A stretch of DNA of 64,000 bases from Burkholderia sp. WP9 (GTDB lineage Bacteria > Pseudomonadota > Gammaproteobacteria > Burkholderiales > Burkholderiaceae), in assembly GCF_900104795.1 (NCBI RefSeq), contig NZ_FNTG01000001.1:1984001-2048000 (forward strand), given 5' to 3'. Under the pieces are notes generated by a model, which saw only the letters and a list, made by a program, of their open reading frames with translations, did not search any database and was not told where the DNA came from. Positions 26,076-34,035 of the stretch are shown here, piece by piece (position 1 is the stretch's first letter; each line of letters begins with the position of its first letter). Position numbers and translations under genes: made by a program.

Positions 26076-26440
26076 GATCATTGCATGCGCCGCAGCCAGC
26101 TCAAACGATGCAAGCGGCCGGCGCGACAGGTTATCAGTAGAAGGACATGATGCCATATTCGGCTTGCGCGTTCTGAGCACGGGAGAGCGGTCGACGGATG
26201 CCGGCGCATCGCCCAAATGCCTGCATGCAGGCTACGCGAGGGGGGTTAGCGGATGGATATCCGCTTCATGAAGAAAAATTTAAGTTCACCGCGAGGCCGT
26301 GAAAGTCCGGAAAACCACGCGACGATAAAACAAGTTTCATTTTCCCGACGCTTTCCCGGTAGGCCGCTTCCACTAGCCTGATGTCAGCCCGCAACTCCTC
26401 CTCGCGGGACAAATGAAACCTTCTCGTGGATAAATCGGAA
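26076..26440. promoter_or_regulatory. 365-bp divergent promoter region with TAAA-N3-AGTTTCAT box, copy C
   Basis: The box TAAAACAAGTTTCAT lies at 26326-26340. On the opposite strand, GGTTTCATTT occurs at 26420-26411 and CAAGTTTCATTTCC spans the DUF4148 start (26450-26437). The region separates the response regulator (minus) from the DUF4148 gene (plus). No gene is supported inside. Confidence 0.5.
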
Positions 26441-26794
26441 ATGAAACTTGCAACGAAAACCCTGCTCAGCGCCCTTCTTCTGATCGGCAGCGCATCGGCC
26501 ATGGCGGCGCCACATCTCACACCGCAGCAATGCAACGACTACCCGTTCAAACAATTGAAAGGCGAAGTGACGCACAAGCAATTGATGCGCGAGCTCGGCG
26601 AACTCGAAGCGGTCGGCTACCAACCCAGCGACGATGACGACAACTACCCGAGCGACCTGGAACAAGCTGAACACAGGCTGCAAACCGAGTATCGTGCGGA
26701 CTGCATGCCTGCCGCACCGCACGTGTCGGCGAGCAATACGCAGGCGCCGGCCGGCGCTACCCCCGCTCCGGCGGCGCATCAGCCGGCCGGTTGA
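26441..26794 (+). CDS. DUF4148-domain secreted protein
   Basis: The 117-aa protein has a signal peptide (MKLATKTLLSALLLIGSASA, cut near AMA) and a DUF4148 core: THKQLMRELGELEAVGYQP, an acidic DDDDNYP motif and LEQAEHRLQTEYRADC. A Pro/Ala-rich tail follows. The ATG at 26441 was chosen because it starts the signal peptide; a GTG at 26426 adds only MDKSE. It is divergent from the two-component operon and has the putative regulator box about 100 bp upstream. The function is unknown; a periplasmic stress role is only a guess. Confidence 0.8.
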   Translation: MKLATKTLLSALLLIGSASAMAAPHLTPQQCNDYPFKQLKGEVTHKQLMRELGELEAVGYQPSDDDDNYPSDLEQAEHRLQTEYRADCMPAAPHVSASNTQAPAGATPAPAAHQPAG

Positions 26795-26808
26795 GCGCGG
26801 CGCCGCAG

Positions 26809-26846
26809 GTGGACCATGCACGTGGATCATGCAGGTGGATCACGCA
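26809..26846. repeat. Three 12-bp units of GTGGAYCAYGCA, period 13
   Basis: Copies start at 26809, 26822 and 26835, each differing at one or two pyrimidine positions. They lie in the 81-bp gap between the stop of the DUF4148 gene and the convergent RND gene end. No function is implied. Confidence 0.6.
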
Positions 26847-26875
26847 TAGGTGAACAACGCGCAGGCGGCACGCCG

Positions 26876-29800
26876 TCAGGCGGTCGGCGATTCGTCGAGT
26901 GGCGCGCGTTCGAGCGAAGCACGGCGTGCCCGCCGCGCCTCGCGCTTGCGATGCAACTCCGCAAGCCGGCGCCGGCCATGCGTGAGCGACGCGACCGCAT
27001 GAAACGCGACCGGCGCGAACACCAGCCCGAACACTGTGGCAGCCAGCACCCCGCCGAATACGCCCGTGCCGATCGAGCGGCGGCTTTCCGCGCCCGCGCC
27101 GCTCGACACCACCAACGGTACGACGCCGAGCAGAAACGCCGCCGAGGTCATCACGATCGGCCTGAAGCGCGCACCGGCCGCCTCGGTCACCGCACGCGTC
27201 AACGGCAGGCCGCGTTGATACAGATCGCGGGCGAACTGCACGATCAGAATCGCGTTCTTCGCCGCGAGGCCGATCACCGTGATCATGCCGACCTTGAAGT
27301 ACACGTCGTTGGGCAGGCCGCGCAACAGCACCGCGGCAACCGCGCCGATCACGCCGAGCGGCACCACCATCAGCACGGCCAACGGGATCGTCCAGCTTTC
27401 ATAGAGCGCGGCGAGCGCCATGAATACCGCTAACAACGAGAGGCCGACCAACAGCGGCGTGAGTTTCGCGGCCGAGGTTTCCTCGCGTGCCGCATCGACC
27501 CAGTCGTACTGGACGCCGACCGGCAGCGCGGCGGCGAGCCGTTCCATCTCCGCCATGGCTGCGCCGGAGCTGTAACCGGTCGCCGCGTGACCGCTCACGT
27601 CGAGCGACGGATAACCGTTGTAACGCGTCAGCATTACGGGGCCGATCGTCCACTGACGCGTCGCGATAGCCGAGAGCGGCACCATGCCGCCCGTCGAGTT
27701 GGGCACCGCGAGCGCCAGCAGGTCGTCTTCGGTCATGCGCGCGGCGGCGTCGGCGGCGATCATCACGCGGCGCATGCGGCCGCCCGCCGGGAAATCGTCG
27801 ATGTAGGTCGAGCCAAAGGTGCTGCCGAGCACGTCCGCGATGCGATCGAACGACACGCCGAGCGCATACGCTTTTGCGCGGTCGACGATGAGTTCGACGC
27901 GCGGCGCGTCAGGCAGATCCTGAAAGTGCACCGAGGCCAGCACCGGACTCGCCTTGGCCTGCGTGAACAGTTGCTCGCGCGCGGCCTTCAGCGCGTTGAG
28001 CCCCACCCCGCCGCGATCTTCCAGTCGAAACACGAAACCGTCCGAATGCCCGACGCCCGGCACTGACGGCGGCAACTGCGCCTCGACATTGCCATCCAGA
28101 ATCTGGTCGAACTTTGCGTTGAGCCGGTCGCGCAAGGCTAGCGCGTCGACATTGCGCTTGCCCCAGTCCTTCAGTTCGACAAAGCCCATCGCAACGTTCT
28201 GACCGCTGCCCGAAAAGCTCCAGCCGATCACACTCGTCACGTTGGCGATGGCGGGCTCGGCGTGCAGAATATTTTCCACGCGCTCGACCACGGCCAGCGT
28301 GCGAGCCTGCGTGGCGCCCGCGGGCAACTGCACCATCACCTGCAACTGGCCTTCGTCCTCGCTCGGCAAAAAACCGCCTGGCATTTGCCAATAGAGCAAG
28401 CCGCACACACCCACCAGCACCGCGTAGACCGCGAGCATCGGGCCAATACGGCGCAGCGTGCGCGCGGTCAGCCCGCGATAGCCATGCGCGGCGCGATCGA
28501 AGCCGGCCGTGAAGCGGCTCGCCGCGCGCGCGGCCAAACCCGGAATGCCGCGACGCGCATCGCGTTGACGCACCGATTGCGTATGCGCCTTCAGCAGGTT
28601 CGCGCAGAGTGCGGGCGTCAACGACAAGGCCATGAACGACGACACCAGCATCGACGCGATCATCGCCACCGCAAACTGCCGGTAAATGCCGCCGACGCCG
28701 CCGGGAAAAAACGCCATCGGCACGAACACCGCTGTTAACACCGCCGTCACGCCTATGATCGCGCCGCCGATCTGCGACATGGCCTTGCGCGTGGCTTCCC
28801 GTGGCGGCAAGCCCTCTTCTTCCATCACGCGATGTACGCTCTCCACCACCACGATCGCGTCGTCGACGAGAATCCCGATGGCGAGCACGAGGCCGAACAG
28901 GGTGAACACGTTGATCGACAGACCGCAGGCGTACATGGCGAGAAACGCGCCCAATAGCGTGACCGGAATCACCACGGTGGGCACCAGCGTATAGCGTAGA
29001 TCGCGCAGGAACAGCCACATCACGAAGAACACCAGCACCACTGCTTCCGCGAGCGTGACCAACACCTCATGAATCGCGATCTGTACGAAATGCGCGTTGT
29101 CGAACGGGATTTCGATGGAGACGCCCGAAGGCAATCCCTTCGATAACTCGGCAAGCCGCGCGCGAATCGCGTTCGACGTTTCGAGTGCGTTGCCGCGCGG
29201 CCCGAGCTGAATCCCGACCGTCGCCGCGGCCTTGCCGTTCAGGCGCGAATAGAACGAGTAATTGTCGCGCCCGACTTCCACCCGCGCCACGTCGCGCAGG
29301 CGCACGGCCGAGCCGTCCGGCCGCGCCTTCAGCACGATCTGGCCGAATTCCGCGGGCGAGATCAATTGCCCCTTCACGTTCACCGAGGCTGTGAGTTGCT
29401 GGCCCGGCACGAACGGCGCGTCGCCGAGCGTACCGGCCGTGACGGTCGCGTTCTGCGCGGCAATGGCGGCGTTCACTTCGGCGGCGCCGAGTCCGTATTC
29501 ACGCAGCTTCATTGGATCGAGCCAGATACGCAGCGCTTCGTCGGCATCCCACAGTTGAGCCGAGCCCACTCCCGGCGCGCGCTTCAGTTCGCGCAACACG
29601 TAGCGGCTCAGATAGTCGCTCAATTGCACGGAGTCGCGCGTGCCGTCGGTCGAGGTGAGCGCCACCAGCATCAGGAACGTGTTGGCCGCCTTGAACACGG
29701 TAATGCCCTGCTGCACGACCTGTTGCGGCAAACGCGGTTCGACCTGCTTGAGCCGGTTCTGAATGTCGACCAGCGCGAGATCGGGATTGGTGCCGGGCGC

Positions 29801-30082
29801 GAAAGTCGCGTCGATCTCGAGCTCGCCCAGGTTGTCGCTGGTCGTTTCGTAATACAGCATATTGTCGGCGCCATCGAGACTCTCCTCGATAATGCTGCCG
29901 ACGTTCGCGTCCACGACTTCAGTCGAAGCGCCCGGATAGGTGGCGGAAATCACGATGCGCGGTGGCGCAAGACGCGGATACTGCGCCACCGGCAGTTGCG
30001 GAATAGCCAGCGCGCCCGCCACGACAATGGCGAGCGCGACGATCCAAGCGAATACCGGGCGGTCGATGAAGAAGAATGGCAC
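26876..30082 (-). CDS. RND efflux permease, HAE1/AcrB type, without its own adaptor
   Basis: The 1068-aa inner-membrane proton/drug antiporter has the full relay: DD in GILVDDAIVVVESV and Lys in GLAAKNAILIVQFARD. The start FFFIDRPVFAWIVALAIVVAG is typical of AcrB/MexB/BpeB proteins. It begins with GTG at 30082, only 13 bp after the GNAT gene stop, which ties it to the upstream tldD/tldE/GNAT transcription unit. No adaptor or outer-membrane gene is adjacent, so it must borrow them. The tail is highly basic (RRRLAELHRKREARRARRAS). Confidence 0.92.
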   Translation of the reverse strand: MPFFFIDRPVFAWIVALAIVVAGALAIPQLPVAQYPRLAPPRIVISATYPGASTEVVDANVGSIIEESLDGADNMLYYETTSDNLGELEIDATFAPGTNPDLALVDIQNRLKQVEPRLPQQVVQQGITVFKAANTFLMLVALTSTDGTRDSVQLSDYLSRYVLRELKRAPGVGSAQLWDADEALRIWLDPMKLREYGLGAAEVNAAIAAQNATVTAGTLGDAPFVPGQQLTASVNVKGQLISPAEFGQIVLKARPDGSAVRLRDVARVEVGRDNYSFYSRLNGKAAATVGIQLGPRGNALETSNAIRARLAELSKGLPSGVSIEIPFDNAHFVQIAIHEVLVTLAEAVVLVFFVMWLFLRDLRYTLVPTVVIPVTLLGAFLAMYACGLSINVFTLFGLVLAIGILVDDAIVVVESVHRVMEEEGLPPREATRKAMSQIGGAIIGVTAVLTAVFVPMAFFPGGVGGIYRQFAVAMIASMLVSSFMALSLTPALCANLLKAHTQSVRQRDARRGIPGLAARAASRFTAGFDRAAHGYRGLTARTLRRIGPMLAVYAVLVGVCGLLYWQMPGGFLPSEDEGQLQVMVQLPAGATQARTLAVVERVENILHAEPAIANVTSVIGWSFSGSGQNVAMGFVELKDWGKRNVDALALRDRLNAKFDQILDGNVEAQLPPSVPGVGHSDGFVFRLEDRGGVGLNALKAAREQLFTQAKASPVLASVHFQDLPDAPRVELIVDRAKAYALGVSFDRIADVLGSTFGSTYIDDFPAGGRMRRVMIAADAAARMTEDDLLALAVPNSTGGMVPLSAIATRQWTIGPVMLTRYNGYPSLDVSGHAATGYSSGAAMAEMERLAAALPVGVQYDWVDAAREETSAAKLTPLLVGLSLLAVFMALAALYESWTIPLAVLMVVPLGVIGAVAAVLLRGLPNDVYFKVGMITVIGLAAKNAILIVQFARDLYQRGLPLTRAVTEAAGARFRPIVMTSAAFLLGVVPLVVSSGAGAESRRSIGTGVFGGVLAATVFGLVFAPVAFHAVASLTHGRRRLAELHRKREARRARRASLERAPLDESPTA

Positions 30083-30095
30083 TCAATGAACCCGT

Positions 30096-30644
30096 TCAGA
30101 TGGCCTGGAGGCTCGGTGCGTCGACAAGGCGGGCCATGTGCAGCACGTCCGCGAGTACGCCGTCGCGTATCGCAAAAGCGCGCGAGAAGCCCTCTTCGAC
30201 AAAGCCGAATTTGCGGTACAGCGCGATGGCTGGCGCGTTATCGGAAAATACCGTGAGGTCGATACGGCGCAAACCGAGCGAGCCGTCTGCGCAGTCGATC
30301 AAGGCTTGCAGAAGCGCCGAGCCGACACCGCGCCGATGATACGCGTCGTGCACGGCGAGCCCCATATGGGCGCAGTGCGCGCGGCTCGGCCGGTGAATCT
30401 CCAGCCCGGCGTGGCCGACCACGCAGCCGTCGAGAACAGCGCACACGTTCACGCCGCTTTTGAGGCGCCGCTCGTACCACGCCGCGAGTTGTTCAGGACT
30501 GCGATAGCCGACTGACAGGGTGCCACGCCGCACACGAGGCAAGCTCATGATCTCCGCGAACGCATCCATGTCGGACGATTCGAGCGCGCGCACCATAATA
30601 CATTTGTCATGCGCTCCGCCGTCCGGCAACCTTTCTTCTTTCAT
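30096..30644 (-). CDS. GNAT acetyltransferase (RimI/RimL-like), second of tandem pair
   Basis: The 182-aa enzyme has the acetyl-CoA motif VHDAYHRRGVGSALLQALID and motif B NAPAIALYRKFGFVEEGFSR. It is a clear paralogue of the gene just before it; the stretch LGLRRIDLTVFSDN matches LGLRRLELHVFTDN. The ATG at 30644 follows that gene's stop by 4 bp. In microcin C systems a related acetyltransferase (MccE C-domain, RimL) blocks the toxic processed product, which is why its place beside TldD/TldE and a Yej-type importer is notable. The actual acceptor is unknown. Confidence 0.85.
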   Translation of the reverse strand: MKEERLPDGGAHDKCIMVRALESSDMDAFAEIMSLPRVRRGTLSVGYRSPEQLAAWYERRLKSGVNVCAVLDGCVVGHAGLEIHRPSRAHCAHMGLAVHDAYHRRGVGSALLQALIDCADGSLGLRRIDLTVFSDNAPAIALYRKFGFVEEGFSRAFAIRDGVLADVLHMARLVDAPSLQAI

Positions 30645-30648
30645 GGTC

Positions 30649-31230
30649 TTATTCCGCTGCGAAATGGGCGGCCGGTGCCGGCGACATCCACGGCGCCGGC
30701 TCACGCAACCGTGCCATGAAATAGCAATCGATCAACGCGCCGCGACGCAACACCGCACCGCGCTGATGTGCTTCGATTTCGAAGCCGAACTTGCGATACA
30801 GCGCGAGCGCCGGGTGGTTATCGGTGAAGACATGCAGTTCGAGGCGGCGCAGACCGAGCCAGTTGTCAGCCAGGTCGATCAGTTCGGCCATCAGTACTTG
30901 ACCGATGCCGCGCCGTTGCCATGCGTCGTGCACACCGATGCCGAGCGAAGCGGCATGCGCGCGGCGCCCCTTTAAAGGCGTGAGTTCCGCGTCACCGACC
31001 AGCGTGTCGCCGATCACCGCGGCGATCGCGATTTCCGGGGCCGCGAGTTTTTCGAGGTACTCGCGCGTGCTGGCCACCGTCCGATATGGCATATGCGGAT
31101 TGCCGTTCATCGCGCCCGGCAACTGCTGCATGGCGTGGAATTGCTCCGTGTCGGCCACGCGCAACGCACGCAGCGTCAGCCCCTCGGGCAAGCTCTCAGG
31201 TTTCGATTTTGTTATTTCTTGTTGATCCAT
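30649..31230 (-). CDS. GNAT acetyltransferase (RimI/RimL-like), first of tandem pair
   Basis: The 193-aa enzyme has a GNAT core: LGIGVHDAWQRRGIGQVLMAELIDLA for acetyl-CoA binding and HPALALYRKFGFEIEAHQRG. It begins 7 bp after the tldE stop, so it is translated from the same message. Together with the following paralogue it looks like a tandem duplication that kept both copies. A role in acetylating the released peptide fragment or amino acid conjugate is inference from context; an unrelated amine or antibiotic substrate is possible. Confidence 0.85.
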   Translation of the reverse strand: MDQQEITKSKPESLPEGLTLRALRVADTEQFHAMQQLPGAMNGNPHMPYRTVASTREYLEKLAAPEIAIAAVIGDTLVGDAELTPLKGRRAHAASLGIGVHDAWQRRGIGQVLMAELIDLADNWLGLRRLELHVFTDNHPALALYRKFGFEIEAHQRGAVLRRGALIDCYFMARLREPAPWMSPAPAAHFAAE

Positions 31231-31237
31231 AGGCGGC

Positions 31238-32602
31238 TCATAACGTCAATTCGAATGACTTCACCAGAATGCCGGGCAATTGCATGCCACCCGTGGCGCG
31301 CTCGCCCCATGTCGAGTCGCTCAATAGCAGTTCGGCCTGCGCGCCGAGTTGTTCGAGTTCGCTGCCGAGCAAACGGTACAGGCTGTCGTCGAAACGCATG
31401 GCCTCGAGTGGCGCGACGATTTCGCCGTTCTCGACCCAGAAGGTCGCAAAGCGCGTCATGCCGGTGAGGCGGCAATTCATGCGGTCCGAGAAGTTCACAT
31501 ACCAGAGGTTGCCGATATAGAGCCCGGTACCGAGTTTCGCCAGCACGTCTTCTTCGAGCAGATCGCCCGCTTGCATAGAGAGTGCTGCCGGTGACTCGCC
31601 GGCGAGCGCCCCATTGGGCGTCAAACCGTATTCGCGCGCGCTGCGTGCGTTGGTCAGCCGTTCGGCACTGCGGCCCGCCTGAATCAACGGGACGCTGTCG
31701 CGCAGATAGCCGTCGTCGTTGAAGCCGGGCGTGATGCCGAGACTCAGATCTTCGCTGATCGTCACTCGCGGGTCGACTACGACTTCTCCCACATGCAGCT
31801 TGTATAACTCGCTGCGTGAACTGGCCTGGGCGCGTGCGGAAAAGCCGCTCCATGCGGCAACACCGAGCAGTTCGGACAACGCGGCGGGCGCCAGATAGGA
31901 ACGGTAGCGTCCCGGCGCCAACGCGCGCGGCGTGCGAGCGAGCACGGCAAGGCGGCTCGCGGCCTGCTCAACCTTGCGCGAGAACACGGCGTCGCTCCAG
32001 TCGTCGCCGGCGTAGGTCGTTTTGATCGCGCGGCCGCTCGGGTCGTACAACGACCAGCTGAAATTGAAGTTGTCCACCTCATACCAGCCGCGACTGCCGC
32101 TCGTGGACGCGAAGCCGCGCACGATCGTGCCGCCCGCATAAAAGCCCACGAAATCGATCCCTTGCGCGGATTCGGCGACGATCCGCGCCAAACCGTCAGG
32201 GTCCGGCAGCTTGCCGGAACGCTGGGTGGTGCGCTCCCATTTCGACGTGTCGAACAGCAGATGCGGATCGTCCGCCGCGTCGCGCAGCCCTGCTCGTAAG
32301 GTGGCGAGCGCCGCGCTCACTTCGTCGAGATCCTGTTGCAGATCGCCGCATACGGTCAGCGTGGAATAAGCCTGACGCGCGCCGTCGATCAGGCGCAAGG
32401 TCAGCTTGCCTTGCGACACGCTGCCGGTTTGCCGTACCTTGCCCGAATTGAGTCGAATAAAGTCGGAATGCTCACCCGCAAACGAACTGAGCGTGGTTTC
32501 GCCGCCTTGTTGCAAGCGTTCGATCGCATCGGCAAGCGCGGTGAAATGCCGCTGCCAATCCACCGACGTCGCGGCGCGCGAAGAGATGAACTGGCTCATC
32601 AT
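31238..32602 (-). CDS. tldE: TldE/PmbA-type metalloprotease partner
   Basis: The product is about 454 aa. It has the PmbA/TldE fold with the C-terminal Gly-rich barrel: GLTPNGALAGESPAALSMQAGD, GLYIGNLWYVNFSDRMNCRLTGMTRFATFWVENGEIVAPLEAMRFDDSLY is spread over residues 370-430. It has no zinc-binding HExxxH, as expected for TldE, which works as a heterodimer with TldD. The start ATG at 32602 overlaps the tldD stop (ATGA); the next ATG at 32599 is equivalent. The sequence looks divergent from housekeeping PmbA, suggesting a specialised pair. Confidence 0.85.
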   Translation of the reverse strand: MMSQFISSRAATSVDWQRHFTALADAIERLQQGGETTLSSFAGEHSDFIRLNSGKVRQTGSVSQGKLTLRLIDGARQAYSTLTVCGDLQQDLDEVSAALATLRAGLRDAADDPHLLFDTSKWERTTQRSGKLPDPDGLARIVAESAQGIDFVGFYAGGTIVRGFASTSGSRGWYEVDNFNFSWSLYDPSGRAIKTTYAGDDWSDAVFSRKVEQAASRLAVLARTPRALAPGRYRSYLAPAALSELLGVAAWSGFSARAQASSRSELYKLHVGEVVVDPRVTISEDLSLGITPGFNDDGYLRDSVPLIQAGRSAERLTNARSAREYGLTPNGALAGESPAALSMQAGDLLEEDVLAKLGTGLYIGNLWYVNFSDRMNCRLTGMTRFATFWVENGEIVAPLEAMRFDDSLYRLLGSELEQLGAQAELLLSDSTWGERATGGMQLPGILVKSFELTL

Positions 32603-34035
32603 GCGCCTCCGAACACGTCGATATTGCTGAATACGCAGGCCGGCGAAGCGTGGCCCACCCGAATGATCTGCGCCGGTTCGCCCTTGCCGCACATGGACGT
32701 GCCATACACTTCACGCGTAGCCGCATTGCCCACCGCGCTCAGACTGCGCCAGAAATTCGCGGATATACCGCGATAATTCGGCTGTTTCACGACCTGCGTG
32801 AGTTTGCCGTTTTCGATCAGTTGGCCGAACTCGCAGCCGAACTGGAATTTGTTGCGATGATCGTCGATCGACCATGACGTATTGGTGCGCATCAGAATGC
32901 CGTGTTCGATGTTGCCGATCATCTCTTCCAGCGAACTTTCGCCGGGCTCGATATTCAGATTCGCCATGCGGTCGATCGGCGGCCGGTTCCAGTTCGACGC
33001 GCGCGAGTTCGCCACACCCGGCATACGTGCGCGCTGCTGCGACAACGCGCCGCCGAGCGGACGCTCCAGCACGCCGTTGCGAATCAGATACTGTTTGTGT
33101 GCTTCGGTGCCGTCGTCGTCGAATGCGTAGGCTGCCGCTTCTTCGCGCAGTTCCGGGTCGAAGGTGACGTTCAGCAACTCGGAACCGTAGCGGTACGAAC
33201 CGAACATGTCCTGCTTCACGAAACTCCAGCCCGCGAAATTGCGCTCGTCGCCGAGAATGCGGTCGAGTTCGAGCGGATGGCCGATCGACTCATGAATCTG
33301 CAGCATCATCTGGTCAGGCATCAGCAACAGGTCGCGCTTGCCTGCCGGGCAATTCGGCGCGGCCAGCAGTTGCAACGCCTCGTTGGCGACACGTGCGCCC
33401 GAGCCTTCGAAGTTAAAGCGCGCCAGCACTTCCATGCCGCCCTGCCCGAGCGTGCCGTAGTTGCCGCCGAGCGTGCGCACTTGCGTGTCGCCGTTTGCGT
33501 GCGCGGCGACGCTCAATTGCGGCATCACGAAGCGGAATTGCTGGTCGATGCGAACGCCGTCGCCGGTCATGTAGAGCTGATCCGTGTGGATGATCTGTAC
33601 CGCCGCCACGCGCTCCACGATTCTTCCGTCGAGATTGGCCGCGGCGCATTCGGCGCCCAAACGGTCGAGCCACTCGGCGCGGCTCGGCAACGCATGCTGC
33701 GCATTCGGCGACACATACTCGCCACTCGCCACCGGACGCGCGACTTCGCGGTGGTCGATCAACGACAAGGCCGCGCTCGCTTCCGCGCGAGCGGTCGCCA
33801 TATCGAGCGCCGCCTGCAAACCCGCCGCCGACAGGTTCGCGGTCGCGGCATAACCCGCGCCGGCGCCCACCCAGGCAATCAGCATCGCCCCGCGATCGCG
33901 CACCGTGCGCAGCGGCTGCGCGATGTCGTTGCGGATCTCGTGATCGTCGATCTGTTCGTCGACAATGCGCAGCGACCAGAAGGCCGCGCGGCTTTTCAGC
34001 GTACGGGCGGCCTGCGCCCAACGTTCGTCAATCAT
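32599..34035 (-). CDS. tldD: TldD-type zinc metalloprotease
   Basis: The product is about 478 aa. The TldD zinc motif HExxxH is present as HESIGHPLELD (about residues 245-255), with the downstream Cys-containing SMCGKGEPAQIIRVG. In E. coli the TldD/TldE heterodimer trims peptides such as the microcin B17 leader and CcdA. The ATG at 34035 overlaps the end of the yejF-like ATPase gene by 8 bp, and the stop overlaps tldE, so the three are translationally coupled. It shows only moderate likeness to E. coli TldD as remembered, with a shorter, altered N-terminal domain. Confidence 0.87.
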   Translation of the reverse strand: MIDERWAQAARTLKSRAAFWSLRIVDEQIDDHEIRNDIAQPLRTVRDRGAMLIAWVGAGAGYAATANLSAAGLQAALDMATARAEASAALSLIDHREVARPVASGEYVSPNAQHALPSRAEWLDRLGAECAAANLDGRIVERVAAVQIIHTDQLYMTGDGVRIDQQFRFVMPQLSVAAHANGDTQVRTLGGNYGTLGQGGMEVLARFNFEGSGARVANEALQLLAAPNCPAGKRDLLLMPDQMMLQIHESIGHPLELDRILGDERNFAGWSFVKQDMFGSYRYGSELLNVTFDPELREEAAAYAFDDDGTEAHKQYLIRNGVLERPLGGALSQQRARMPGVANSRASNWNRPPIDRMANLNIEPGESSLEEMIGNIEHGILMRTNTSWSIDDHRNKFQFGCEFGQLIENGKLTQVVKQPNYRGISANFWRSLSAVGNAATREVYGTSMCGKGEPAQIIRVGHASPACVFSNIDVFGGA

